Positions 44,001 through 51,831 of a stretch of 64,000 nt of DNA are shown here, piece after piece. The notes beneath the pieces were generated by a model. The model made no database searches. It had not been told where the DNA came from and worked only from the letters and a program-made list of their open reading frames with translations. Within the stretch, counting starts at the first letter, position 1. Each line of letters starts with the position of its first letter. Both the position numbers and the translations under genes were made by a program. This stretch comes from Chryseobacterium indologenes (GTDB taxonomy: Bacteria; Bacteroidota; Bacteroidia; Flavobacteriales; Weeksellaceae): the NCBI GenBank assembly GCA_001013295.1, contig LAZY01000016.1, positions 1-64,000 of the forward strand, in the 5' to 3' direction.

Positions 44001-44794
44001 TCCATTAAGGAAATAGGCTTCAGTTCACGGCCTAAGAATTTTCTTTTTTCGATATAATCATTGAAAATGGTTTCCAATGTATGTTTGAATTTTCCTTCAA
44101 ACTGAATGTCTGACAATTCTGTTTCGAAAGTCGTGTGACGACAATGATCGCTCCAGTAAGTGTCTAATACTTTCAGCTCAGTTTCTGTAGGATTTCTTTC
44201 TTCGGTTTTGAAGTACTCCTGAATAAATTTCAGGTCATCTAATCCTAATGCAAAACCGTGATTGTTATAGAAATTTTCAAGTTCAGCATCATTGAAGTTG
44301 ATGAAGTTATCATGGATTAAAACTTTTGAAGGGATTTCATCAGCAGGAATATCCAGGATAGACAGATCTTTTTCCTGAGATTCTACTTTGTTGATCAAAA
44401 GGTCTTTGATTTTCACCAAATCTGCTTCTGTTACTCCTTCAAATTCAATCAGTTTTCCACTTCTTACTTTTGACTTTTCATTTTCTGTCAATAAAGCAAT
44501 ACACTGTTGGGCAGAATCTGCTCTCTGATCGTACTGACCAGGCAGGAATTCCATTCCGAAATGAATGTTTTTTGCAGGGTTTTCTGAATGTAAAATATCA
44601 GTAACAGGATCTACGAAAGTATTGTTTACTACTTTCTCGAATTCCCCGTCATTCAAATTGAAAATGTCATACACATTGTAGACTTTCACACTTTGAATTG
44701 CCGGAACAACTGCTTTTACTTCATCAAAAATTTTTGGACTTTCAACATCGAAAATTCCTCTTTTTTCTACGAAAATTCTTTTGTTATTAGACAT
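41099..44794 (-). CDS. purL: Phosphoribosylformylglycinamidine synthase (FGAM synthase)
   Basis: A 1231-residue single-chain PurL of the large type, which makes FGAM from FGAR, ATP and glutamine in purine biosynthesis. N-terminal PurS-like part (about 1-150), two AIRS-type synthetase halves (about 200-1000; DTYWSDHCRHTTF, ETHNHPTEIEPFGGAST), and a C-terminal class I glutamine amidotransferase. Glutaminase residues are Cys1073 in GICNGFQ, and His1202 with Glu1204 in HPERF. The leader before its ATG is duplicated (see repeats). The family in other bacteria is often split into three proteins. Confidence 0.97.
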   Translation of the reverse strand: MSNNKRIFVEKRGIFDVESPKIFDEVKAVVPAIQSVKVYNVYDIFNLNDGEFEKVVNNTFVDPVTDILHSENPAKNIHFGMEFLPGQYDQRADSAQQCIALLTENEKSKVRSGKLIEFEGVTEADLVKIKDLLINKVESQEKDLSILDIPADEIPSKVLIHDNFINFNDAELENFYNNHGFALGLDDLKFIQEYFKTEERNPTETELKVLDTYWSDHCRHTTFETELSDIQFEGKFKHTLETIFNDYIEKRKFLGRELKPISLMDLATVCGKYFHKTGNLDNLVISDEINACTIQIEAEYDGKKEPWYLLFKNETHNHPTEIEPFGGASTCLGGAIRDPLSGRSFVFQAMRLTGAADVLEPVDKTLPGKLPQKTITKQAANGYSSYGNQIGLATTMVSEIYDEGYKAKRMEVGFVTGAVPVDWVRREKPANGDSIIILGGATGRDGVGGASGSSKEQDETSIHTMSSEVQKGNAVEERKIQRLFRNPELTRLIKKSNDFGAGGVSVAIGEIADSLEVNLDVLPLKYEGLNGTELAISESQERMAVVVDPKDKEKFIKFCEAENIVAVEVAKVTDSGRMQMFWKGDKIVDLSRAFLDTNGCSKSQEVKINHLEEVKVETKAFSEENLLNALKDKNVASQKGLLEMFDSSVGGTTVAMPLGGKYQQTLMEGSVQTLPILGAKDIKTVSLASWGFDAEISKQNSLLGASYAVVESVAKIVAMGGDYKNIRLSFQEYFEKLGQAPEKWGKPLASLLGAYDAQINLGLAAIGGKDSMSGTYQDLNVPPTLISFACANGDKENIISPEFKSVGNKVYFFNHIAQENGLPNYDALKDVYEFIFNNIKSGKVVSVKTVKDGGVAVALAKMSFGNRLGAEINADENTLLAKNIGSLIIEAKEELSNASLQLIGEVKDSGILKINNLETRITNLESAYTGTFENLFPTAEKEKITVEIDETSNSIHPRNIIIKKHGIAQPKVFAPVFPGTNCEYDTLNAFQKEGAVVSSLPLININHQLLDESIDAWVEEIRTSQILAFSGGFSAGDEPDGSAKFIVNVLKNEKMKNAVHELLDRDGMIIGICNGFQALVKSGLLPYGRIKDLDENSPTLAHNAIRRHISQMVTVKVVNDESPWLKGMKEQTFTIPISHGEGRFMASEEEIKKLYENGQIATQYIDFDGNIAHGMPFNPNNSLFGIEGVTSPCGKIYGRMGHPERFADGLMKNIPTANYHNIFKNGVEYFK

Positions 44795-44830
44795 TAGATG
44801 TCAGATTTTATTTAATATTAGATTTATTTT
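44793..44830. repeat. Direct repeat, copy 1 (purL leader)
   Basis: Starts ATTAGATGTCAGATTTTA and ends ATTAGATTTATTTT. It overlaps the purL start codon and the 3' end of the DUF1016 nuclease gene. Copy 2 at 45857-45890 is identical apart from four extra bases (TTTA, in tandem) in this copy. Confidence 0.9.
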
Positions 44831-45848
44831 CAAATTTATTTCTTGCTATCTCTATTGATCGATTCAATTTTTCAAGCAAAATTCTTTCTGAAGGTAAGAT
44901 AAGTAAATATTCTGCAATTTTTATATTATCTCCTTCGAGATTCATCAGTTCTATATGTTCGGAGTTTTTCCCGGAGCAAAGAATTAAACCAATTGGTGGG
45001 TTTTCTCCTTCTACTTTTTCATATTTGTTAAGATATGAGAGATAAAGCTCCATTTGCCCTTTATGACTAGCCTCAAATTCTCCTAATTTCAGTTCGATAA
45101 CAACCAGAGATTTTAGTTTTCTATGATAGAAAAGCAAATCCATGTAATAGTCTCTGTTATCAATCGTGATTCTCTTTTGTCTTGAAAGAAATGCAAAATC
45201 ACTTCCTAATTCGGAAATAAATTTTTGAAGTTCCACAATAATAGACTCTTCTAAATCTTTTTCCGAAAAAGTGTCTTTCAATTCTAAAAAATCCAGGAAA
45301 TAAGGGTCTTTAAAAACCAGGTCAGGATTTAAAATATTATTTTCAGACCAATTTTTAAGTTCTTTGTTAATGATTTGTTCGGGCTTTTTACTTATTGCAG
45401 TCCGTTCAAAAAGCAAAGAATTTATTTTTTCTTTCAAAGTTCTGACGCTCCAATTTTCAATTTTACAAACTTCAAGGTAAAAATTCCTCTTCGTATCCTG
45501 AGAAATAGGAATCAGCAGTAAAAAATGAGTCCACGATAATTGTCGCATCGCTGATGCGACAATTTCGAAATCATCAAAAACTGAAGCAAACTGCATCATT
45601 TTCCGAATATTTTTTTCAGAGAAAGAATTTCCAAATTCTACGGTAAGCTGATGAGAGATTTGTAAAATCACTTCTTTACCATACTCTGCTCTTTTATTCC
45701 CCAGAACATCTTCATTTATTCTCTGCCCGATTTTCCAGTACAAAACCACCATTGCCGAGTTTACCTGAACGGCGACCTGACTTTTCGTCTTATCAACCAG
45801 CTCTTTTAAATCGGTAATTAATTGTTGATGATCCTGATTCTGTAACAT
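44808..45848 (-). CDS. DUF1016 / PDDEXK-type nuclease (YhcG-like)
   Basis: A 346-residue protein. Residues 10-150 match the DUF1016 N-terminal domain (VLYWKIGQRINEDV, QLSWTHFLLLIP). Residues 170-335 are a PDDEXK nuclease fold: DYYMDLLFYHRKLKSLVVIELKLG region with Asp237, Glu252 and Lys254 as the metal-binding and catalytic set. Such proteins are widespread in accessory regions and sometimes in toxin or defence contexts. It lies between two copies of the purL leader and its end overlaps copy 1, so it appears to be an insertion. Target is unknown. Confidence 0.88.
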   Translation of the reverse strand: MLQNQDHQQLITDLKELVDKTKSQVAVQVNSAMVVLYWKIGQRINEDVLGNKRAEYGKEVILQISHQLTVEFGNSFSEKNIRKMMQFASVFDDFEIVASAMRQLSWTHFLLLIPISQDTKRNFYLEVCKIENWSVRTLKEKINSLLFERTAISKKPEQIINKELKNWSENNILNPDLVFKDPYFLDFLELKDTFSEKDLEESIIVELQKFISELGSDFAFLSRQKRITIDNRDYYMDLLFYHRKLKSLVVIELKLGEFEASHKGQMELYLSYLNKYEKVEGENPPIGLILCSGKNSEHIELMNLEGDNIKIAEYLLILPSERILLEKLNRSIEIARNKFENKSNIK

Positions 45849-45856
45849 TATTAAAA

Positions 45857-45890
45857 ATTAGATGTCAGATTTTAATATTAGATTTATTTT
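45857..45890. repeat. Direct repeat, copy 2 (upstream of nuclease gene)
   Basis: Sequence starts ATTAGATGTCAGATTTTA and continues ATATTAGATTTATTTT, matching the purL leader at 44793-44830. It lies 9 bp before the DUF1016 nuclease start codon. The pair flanks the whole gene. Confidence 0.9.
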
Positions 45891-45919
45891 TCTTTTTACT
45901 TTTTTTGAGTTCAGAGTAC

Positions 45920-45988
45920 CTATGTCAGATTACCATCATCTGTTCCATTCATATTGGTCTCGTCCCGGAGTACAAATTTACTCTTTTT
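45920..45988 (-). pseudogene. Probable 3'-end remnant of a serine-hydrolase paralogue
   Basis: A 22-codon stretch ending in TAG reads ETNMNGTDDGNLT at its end, similar to the C-terminus of the neighbouring serine hydrolase (SNNDGTKDNNLALIL; shared pattern N-x-x-G-T-x-D-x-N-L). Nucleotide similarity around the two tails is also visible (ATGTCAGATTACCATC against ATGCCAGATTATTATC). It has no start of its own. Likely the decayed end of a second copy of that gene or of its C-terminal domain. Confidence 0.45.
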
Positions 45989-46000
45989 ACTTTCTTTTTC

Positions 46001-47428
46001 CTATAATATCAATGCCAGATTATTATCTTTGGTTCCGTCATTATTGGATGCGTTTTTAGAAGCTCCAATCCATTCTTCTTTATTCAATACCAATTTAAAA
46101 GAATAAGGCTTTCCTTTTTCAAATCGGGAGACCGGAACCTCCAATTCATAAAGATTTTTATCCTTTTTTATCATCTGATATTCTTTATTTTCAGGGTCCC
46201 AATTGTTGAAACTACCTGCTACGGAGACAGTATTGATAAGATTTCCGTCCAGATTTTTAGGATGCGTGTAAGAGAAAACGATTTTATCTCCCTTTACGGA
46301 ATATCCATACACCTGCTTTTTATCTGAAGTTGAAATAAGATCGGCTACTAAACTGTCCGTTCCATTATAAAGTGCGGCAAATGTTTCAGGACCATTGATA
46401 TTTACAATAATACACACTCCCATGTTTTGCTCCGGAAATATAGTAAATAGGGTATTTATTCCATAGGATCCACCATGTTTAAATCCTCTTTTACCCTGTG
46501 CGGTAATCCAATATTTATCCCAGAAATACCCATACCAGCCTTCTTTACTATTGCTAATATTTCTTTGCGACTCCTGTACTATTTTATCTTGTGGATTCAG
46601 CTGTTCTTTTAAAAACTTCATCATATCTGCCATTGTAGATTCGGTTTTCGAACCCCCGGACCCCCATAGAAGACTTGTTGAAACCGGCATCAGACGGTAA
46701 TTTTCGTGATACCCATTGGCTTGAACTTCTCCTTTTCCAAGTTCCAGTTTGGTGTGATTCATCCCATTTTTTGAAAAGATATTTTCTTTCAAAAGGGTTT
46801 CATAACTTTTTCCATATATATTTTCCAGTATAAGACCAGTTAGTTCAAGGCTTAAATTACTGTATTTATATTTTGTTCCCGGCTTCATATCTAACTTGAC
46901 ATTCGCCAGCTCTTTTTTAAAATCTTCTTTTGTATATCCTTTATTGAGCTTCTCGTAAAGAAAGGGGGTTTCATCAGTCATGTTTTTTCTCAGCTCATCA
47001 TCAACAGGAAGATTTCTCGGTAAAGCCGTTTGATAGGAAATCAAATTTCTTACAGTAATTGGAACGCCGTCATATTGTAAGTTGGGATAAGATCCCTTCA
47101 GATATTTACGGATATCATCATCCAGGCTTATTTTCCCTTCCAACACTGCCTGAGCCAATAACTGACCCGTAAAAAGCTTAGTAACAGAAGCTATTGCAAA
47201 ATACGTCTCATCGTTGGCTTTATTTCCTTTTCCTTTGTCTATTTCACCAAAGTGCTTGGTGTAGACTTTTCCGTCTTTAACAACTCCAACGGAAACGGAA
47301 TATGCTTTAGATTCTGCTGCAACTTTTTGAGCTGCTGCATCAATGATTGAGTACACTTTTTTATCGTTTTGTGCATGGTTCTTTGCAAATACCAAAGCAA
47401 AAATAAGTATGAATATATTTTTTCTCAT
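46001..47428 (-). CDS. Serine hydrolase (class C beta-lactamase / D-Ala-D-Ala peptidase-like) with C-terminal E-set domain
   Basis: A 475-residue exported protein with a signal peptide (about 1-20, ending HAQ). The catalytic domain (about 25-350) has Ser81-x-x-Lys84 in AIASVTKLFTG and the Tyr-x-Asn motif in KYSNLSLELTG; HGGSYG stands where class C enzymes have KTG. It resembles the large beta-lactamase-related family, most members of which are esterases or peptidases rather than true lactamases. The C-terminal 100 residues (VSVAGSFNNWDPENKEY, YSFKLVLNKEEW) form an AMPK-type glycogen-binding-like E-set domain. The WG-repeat gene ends 5 bp upstream. Confidence 0.85.
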   Translation of the reverse strand: MRKNIFILIFALVFAKNHAQNDKKVYSIIDAAAQKVAAESKAYSVSVGVVKDGKVYTKHFGEIDKGKGNKANDETYFAIASVTKLFTGQLLAQAVLEGKISLDDDIRKYLKGSYPNLQYDGVPITVRNLISYQTALPRNLPVDDELRKNMTDETPFLYEKLNKGYTKEDFKKELANVKLDMKPGTKYKYSNLSLELTGLILENIYGKSYETLLKENIFSKNGMNHTKLELGKGEVQANGYHENYRLMPVSTSLLWGSGGSKTESTMADMMKFLKEQLNPQDKIVQESQRNISNSKEGWYGYFWDKYWITAQGKRGFKHGGSYGINTLFTIFPEQNMGVCIIVNINGPETFAALYNGTDSLVADLISTSDKKQVYGYSVKGDKIVFSYTHPKNLDGNLINTVSVAGSFNNWDPENKEYQMIKKDKNLYELEVPVSRFEKGKPYSFKLVLNKEEWIGASKNASNNDGTKDNNLALIL

Positions 47429-47433
47429 TAGAT

Positions 47434-48420
47434 TTAATTATGGTTATTTTCGAATTTATTTGGGTTATTAGAATGTTTTTTCTGGTATTCTTCTGCTTGT
47501 TTGATTTCTTCTTTCAGCCATTTTTCGAAAGGAATCAATTTATCTTCATAACTGATATTAAAGACCGTTTTCCCATCTTTTGATACAAAAAATTTGAGAT
47601 CATCAAATGCTGCCAAGTTTGTTTTCCTATTATCATAGGCATTGATCTGATAATACGGAAAGTTTTCCTGTGGCCTTTCTACAATTTCAAAAATAAGTTT
47701 TTTTTCTTCTTCAGACATTTCATTATAAACGTTGACATAATGAATTGCCGAAATTATTTTATTGTATTTTTCAAAGAATCTAAGGATATTCTTTTCTTTT
47801 TCATTGTATTGGAATGGATATGGGTAATATTTTCCATCAATATCAATGTCTTTCTCTGTATATTTTGTAAACGGTTGAACAGTTTCTCCTTTGGTATTCA
47901 TTACTCCCCAGGTTCCGCCTACGATCGCAGGATGTTCATCGTCTGTCTTTTCCCAATCGCACCCGTCACAGAATACGGCATATCCATAGTTAAAAGATGA
48001 TGCAAAGTCATGGCCAGGCTGAATTATGATCTTCCCATAACGGTCGACAAATCCTACTTTCCCATTTTTCACAAATCTTCTTACACCTTCAGAGAAATAA
48101 TCTGCTCCGTTATCAAATAAATAAGGCTGGTACAAAAAATTACCTTTTCTGTCATAAACATATCCAGAGGTATTTTTTTCAGATTTCTCATTTTTTTTTC
48201 CGCCAACAAAGAGAATGGTTTCATTTCCTATTCCTTCCTGTACTGATTCACCGTCTTTAATTCCCGTATAGTCTCTAAATTCTGCAGGTATAATGATCTT
48301 TCCGGCCTGGTTTTTAACTCCAATTAAAGAATCTTTGGATTTAAAATACCTCAAAACTTCTTTCTTCTGAGAGAAAGCCAGTACAGGAATCATGGTAATG
48401 AGTAAAAGGGCTTTATTCAT
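47434..48420 (-). CDS. WG-repeat exported protein
   Basis: A 328-residue exported protein with a signal peptide (about 1-17). WG-type repeats are visible: LIGVKNQAGKIIIPAEF, GYVYDRKGNFLYQP, VGFVDRYGKIIIQP and GTWGVMNTKGETVQPF. Such repeats form beta-propeller or strand-rich surfaces that often bind other envelope parts. The C-terminal part (220-328) is helical and contains PFEKWLKEEIKQAEEY, which recurs in a remnant upstream at 48472-48528. It precedes the serine hydrolase by 5 bp in the same operon. Confidence 0.82.
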   Translation of the reverse strand: MNKALLLITMIPVLAFSQKKEVLRYFKSKDSLIGVKNQAGKIIIPAEFRDYTGIKDGESVQEGIGNETILFVGGKKNEKSEKNTSGYVYDRKGNFLYQPYLFDNGADYFSEGVRRFVKNGKVGFVDRYGKIIIQPGHDFASSFNYGYAVFCDGCDWEKTDDEHPAIVGGTWGVMNTKGETVQPFTKYTEKDIDIDGKYYPYPFQYNEKEKNILRFFEKYNKIISAIHYVNVYNEMSEEEKKLIFEIVERPQENFPYYQINAYDNRKTNLAAFDDLKFFVSKDGKTVFNISYEDKLIPFEKWLKEEIKQAEEYQKKHSNNPNKFENNHN

Positions 48421-48471
48421 GGTTTTAAAATGATATTATTTGATGAGTTTGTTTAGGTTACCAGACACTTT

Positions 48472-48528
48472 TTAATATTGTTCTTTTATTTCATTAATCA
48501 GCCATTTCTCAAATATGGATTTTTCCAT
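48472..48528 (-). pseudogene. Probable 3'-end remnant of a WG-repeat-protein paralogue
   Basis: A short frame ending in TAA reads SIFEKWLINEIKEQY, close to IPFEKWLKEEIKQAEEY in the WG-repeat protein that starts 52 bp downstream. Apart from the next codon (another ATG), the frame is blocked by TGA a few codons upstream, so only the tail survives. It suggests a former tandem paralogue. Confidence 0.45.
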
Positions 48529-48626
48529 CATTATAATCTGGTGTCAAAATATTTTTTGTCATTTCTAATATTAAAAATTTAAAAGATACTTCTGTAAATA
48601 TTTTTATATCATTTTAGTATAGATAA

Positions 48627-49655
48627 CTACTCATCTTTGCTAAGATCAGTTTTCTTGCGTGAATTTACAATAATATAAAGCTTGTTAGAAGTATCATAGG
48701 CTATTGGATTTTCCAATTTCCATTTTTGATACCCTGCATAATCAAACTGATGGTTTTCAGGAGGAGTTAACAAATAATTGTACTGCTCCATTAAGTATTC
48801 GTCTATGAAACCGTCATTTCTAAGCTTCATAAAAAAAGAAATCAATCTAGTCGCCGGATTATTTCCGTTAATCGGTCTAGGATTTTTTTGTGTTTTATAA
48901 TCTATAAAACCGTTGATTCCTGCCATTTGATATTCTAAAAGAATTCCAGGAATACCCGAAGCTCTTTCATATTTGTTAATATTCTCATAGATCCATTTCA
49001 TTTTATTGGTTGCACTACTCATCGTCGTTCTTAATAATAAAGTATCCTGAGCAGCAATGGGTGCATAGAGAATATTAGAATATCTTGTTAATGGATTTTT
49101 TTCAACTATTTTCGCCGGTTGTAATTTACTTAAAAATTGGTCCTGAATTTTATCCAACGCTAATGTATCGTTACCTTTTTGACTTGCTTCTGAAATAAGG
49201 ATCCAAAATCCGGCATCGTAAACTCTTACATTAATTAATCTATCAAGATGACTAAAATAAGAACTGATGCCATAAAGCTTAAACTTTCCTTCTTTAATAT
49301 TTACCGCTTTATTTACTTTTTCACTTTCTTTAGGAGAATACCTTTTTTCTTTTAACTCTTTATAATAATGATTTAAAAGTCTTTCTTCATTAAGAGAAGC
49401 TGGAATAATTTTAAATTTAAATAACTCATTTTTGTTACTACCCTCGTATTCAGCCGAAAAAACGCTATCATTTTTAGAATTTGTTAATAATTCCGTTCTC
49501 GAAAAATCGCCCAAACTCATAGGAGACGAAACTCCGGAAACAGTATGATCAAAATCTGTAGCTGACTTAATTTTTTTATTCGGTTTCAAATCCTGAGCAA
49601 AAATAATCACAGGAAATAACAGCAAAATAAAGAATGTATTTTTTTTCATATTCAT
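48627..49655 (-). CDS. Exported protein of unknown function
   Basis: A 342-residue exported protein; signal peptide about 1-20 (IIFAQ end). The start could be Met1 or Met3, both before KK. The mature part is charged and mixed alpha/beta, with segments such as YYKELKEKRYSPKES and RVYDAGFWILISEASQ, and a C-terminal ENPIAYDTSNKLYIIVNSRKK. No domain recognised. It lies between purB (upstream) and the WG-repeat gene and is separated from purB by a terminator hairpin. Confidence 0.65.
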   Translation of the reverse strand: MNMKKNTFFILLLFPVIIFAQDLKPNKKIKSATDFDHTVSGVSSPMSLGDFSRTELLTNSKNDSVFSAEYEGSNKNELFKFKIIPASLNEERLLNHYYKELKEKRYSPKESEKVNKAVNIKEGKFKLYGISSYFSHLDRLINVRVYDAGFWILISEASQKGNDTLALDKIQDQFLSKLQPAKIVEKNPLTRYSNILYAPIAAQDTLLLRTTMSSATNKMKWIYENINKYERASGIPGILLEYQMAGINGFIDYKTQKNPRPINGNNPATRLISFFMKLRNDGFIDEYLMEQYNYLLTPPENHQFDYAGYQKWKLENPIAYDTSNKLYIIVNSRKKTDLSKDE

Positions 49656-49657
49656 TC

Positions 49658-49685
49658 AAAAAAAATGCAGCCCATAAGGCTGCAT
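49658..49685 (-). terminator. Intrinsic terminator of purB
   Basis: An 8-bp perfect stem (ATGCAGCC / GGCTGCAT) with a short loop is followed on the minus strand by seven T residues, starting 7 bp after the purB stop. It overlaps the start of the next gene region. Confidence 0.85.
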
Positions 49686-49691
49686 ATTGAT

Positions 49692-51119
49692 TTATACTTT
49701 AAGATCAGCTTCTAATCCTATCAAATCTTTATTCTGGTCTATAATCGGCTGCACTTCGTTCTTGACAAATTCTTCCGTCTGAATCGGCGCAAACCCGATA
49801 AAGTTCTTCGGATCTAAAACTTCTTTTAATTTTGATTTGTCTAATTTTAAAGAATCATCGTTTAAGATTCTTTCGATCAGGTCGTTTTCTTTTCCTTCTT
49901 CCTTCACTTTCTTGGAAGCTTCCATAGAATGAACTCTGATTACTTCGTGAATTTCCTGACGGTCTCCACCTGCTTTCACTTCTTCCATAATAATGTATTC
50001 TGTAGCCATGAAAGGAAGTTCTTCTTCGATATGCTTATTGATTCTGTTCGGATATACTACGATTCCGTTCATGATGTTGTTCCAGATCAATAAGATAGCA
50101 TCAACAGCTAAGAAAGCCTGAGGAATCGTTAATCTCTTATTCGCGGAATCATCCAATGTTCTTTCAAACCATTGTGTAGAAGCTACCATTGCAGAACTTG
50201 TCGTCAGAGACATTACATATTTTGCCAATGCCCCGATTCTTTCACTTCTCATTGGGTTACGCTTGTACGCCATCGCTGATGAACCGATCTGGTTTTTCTC
50301 AAACGGCTCCTCAATTTCCTTAAGGTTTTGAAGTAAACGTAAATCGTTAGTGAATTTATGAGCAGATTGAGCGATATTTCCTAATAATGCTACCACTTTA
50401 GCATCAATCTTTCTATCGTAAGTCTGCCCGGAAACTCCAAAAACTTTTTCGAAACCGAATCTTTTTGAAAGTTCTTTATCTAAGTGTTTTACTTTTGAAT
50501 AATCTCCGTTGAACAATTCAAGGAAACTGGCAGCAGTTCCTGTAGTTCCTTTTACTCCTCTGAAACGAAGGGTTTCAAGGAAGAAGTCTAATTCTTCGAT
50601 GTCAAGAACCAAGCTCTGTAACCAAAGGGTTGCTCTTTTCCCAACAGTTGTCAACTGAGCTGGCTGGAAGTGTGTAAATCCTAATGTCGGAAGGTCTTTG
50701 TACTGAATCGCAAAGTCTGCTAAGTTTTTCATTACGTTAACCAACTTTTTCTTCAGGATCAAAAGCCCGTCACGGATCTGAATTAAGTCTGTATTGTCTC
50801 CTACAAAAGCTGAAGTAGCTCCCAAGTGAATAATTCCTTTTGCTGAAGGCGCCACATCTCCATAGGTGTGAACGTGAGCCATTACATCATGACGGAATTT
50901 CTTTTCGTATTCTGCTGCTTTATCGAAGTCGATATTTTCAGCATTCGCTTTCAGTTCAGCGATCTGCTCATCTGTAATTTCAAGACCTAAGTCTTTTTCA
51001 ATTTCAGCTAAAGCGATCCAAAGCTTTCTCCAGGTACGGAATTTGTTATTGTGTGAGAAATTAAATAACATTTCTTCACTGGAATAGCGCTCTTCCAATG
51101 GATTTTTGTAGGAATTCAT
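49692..51119 (-). CDS. purB: Adenylosuccinate lyase
   Basis: A 475-residue enzyme of the fumarase/aspartase superfamily that splits SAICAR and adenylosuccinate, releasing fumarate in purine biosynthesis. The signature GSSAMAYKRNPMRSE lies in the mobile catalytic loop. Other motifs: GDVAPSAKGIIHLGATSAFVGDN near the N-terminus and TLGFTHFQPAQLTT with the catalytic His. Length matches the homologues of about 475 residues in Bacteroidota and animals. It lies 4.9 kb from purL, with four accessory genes between. Confidence 0.96.
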   Translation of the reverse strand: MNSYKNPLEERYSSEEMLFNFSHNNKFRTWRKLWIALAEIEKDLGLEITDEQIAELKANAENIDFDKAAEYEKKFRHDVMAHVHTYGDVAPSAKGIIHLGATSAFVGDNTDLIQIRDGLLILKKKLVNVMKNLADFAIQYKDLPTLGFTHFQPAQLTTVGKRATLWLQSLVLDIEELDFFLETLRFRGVKGTTGTAASFLELFNGDYSKVKHLDKELSKRFGFEKVFGVSGQTYDRKIDAKVVALLGNIAQSAHKFTNDLRLLQNLKEIEEPFEKNQIGSSAMAYKRNPMRSERIGALAKYVMSLTTSSAMVASTQWFERTLDDSANKRLTIPQAFLAVDAILLIWNNIMNGIVVYPNRINKHIEEELPFMATEYIIMEEVKAGGDRQEIHEVIRVHSMEASKKVKEEGKENDLIERILNDDSLKLDKSKLKEVLDPKNFIGFAPIQTEEFVKNEVQPIIDQNKDLIGLEADLKV

Positions 51120-51302
51120 TCGTTCTTTTACTTTTTAGATGTACAAAAATACGGTTTTTCGGTGAGAGATGAAAATGCTGTTTTTATGATTTTCTACCTA
51201 ATATTGTTTCGCTTCGGCCCAGGGAATGTGTAATATTATTTGGGATCTCACAGATTATATGGGAAGTGAAAATATGTACAATCTGACTGAGCTGCGAATG
51301 AT

Positions 51303-51350
51303 TTTTTTGCCACGAATATTTTGTTGGAAACGCAATGGCGCTAATGGTTA
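51303..51350. repeat. Degenerate copy of the dispersed CCACGAAT repeat
   Basis: TTTTTTTGCCACGAATATT and, 20 bp on, GCGCTAATGG repeat the arms of the inverted repeat at 9929-9970 in decayed form. Confidence 0.45.
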
Positions 51351-51435
51351 TTCTTTTTGCCGTTTTTAAGGCGCTAGGATTTTATTTTTGATAAAATTGG
51401 ATTTTTTATATTCATTCTGGAGTTTACATCAGGAT

Positions 51436-51475
51436 TAAAAAGAGGCTACCTTGTTTTGGAAGCAGCCTTTTTTAC
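51436..51475 (-). terminator. Terminator of the leader-peptide gene
   Basis: On the minus strand AGGCT / AGCCT with further pairs across a mismatch is followed by five T residues. It lies downstream of the frameshifted peptide gene (51496-51635). Confidence 0.5.
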
Positions 51476-51495
51476 ATTATTTTTCATCCATCAGA

Positions 51496-51635
51496 CTAAT
51501 CGATAAGTCCGCATGATGATCCTACAGGAATACATTTTTTAACAAATGAAACCAGAAATATCCAGGAAGACACATTGGAATACCTCCCTGAACGGTTTTC
51601 AATTCTTTTTTTGAAAGTTTTTTTAAGTTTTTCAT
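51496..51635 (-). pseudogene. Double-glycine leader peptide (bacteriocin-like), apparently frameshifted
   Basis: From the ATG at 51635 the frame gives MKNLKKLSKKELKTVQGG, an 18-residue leader of the double-glycine type common in Chryseobacterium bacteriocin-like peptides. It continues with IPMCLPGYFWFHLLKN and stops at 51522 after 37 residues. One extra A in the six-A run (51535-51540) would give LLKKCIPVGSSCGLID and a stop at 51496, a Cys-rich end typical of such peptides. The natural product is therefore either the 37-residue form or a frameshifted 46-residue form. No C39 transporter or modification enzyme lies nearby. Confidence 0.6.
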
Positions 51636-51782
51636 ACTAAGATTTTGTTGATTTTTCCTACTCTATATGCTTTTCGGATTCTGCTTTAATTTGGTCATAA
51701 AAAGATACATCTTTTTAGCAAAATATTCGTTAATTTTATTTCTTTACATCATTCAACAGGCACTTTCTCATTTATCCTCAAT

Positions 51783-51812
51783 AAAAAAGCCACCCTTTCG
51801 AGTGACTTTATT
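51783..51812 (-). terminator. Intrinsic terminator with GAAA loop
   Basis: On the minus strand AAGTCACTC-GAAA-GGGTGGCTT (9 bp, two wobble pairs) is followed by a T-run, 20 bp after the stop at 51832. Its layout matches the hairpin at 52449-52480. Confidence 0.8.
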
Positions 51813-51831
51813 CTTTTGTGCAAGTCTGATT

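Larger units (their letters stand above)
51120..51521. other. Intergenic stretch with decayed repeat
   Basis: Between purB (starting at 51119) and the leader-peptide gene. It contains a degenerate copy of the dispersed CCACGAAT/CTAATGG family (51303-51350) and the terminator of the leader-peptide gene (51436-51475). No credible protein gene. Some of it should carry the purB promoter. Confidence 0.55.

Noticed and set aside
46001..47428. True class C beta-lactamase
   Set aside because: SxxK and YxN motifs are present but KTG is replaced by HGG and a carbohydrate-binding-like tail is fused; hydrolase of the wider family is the safer call.
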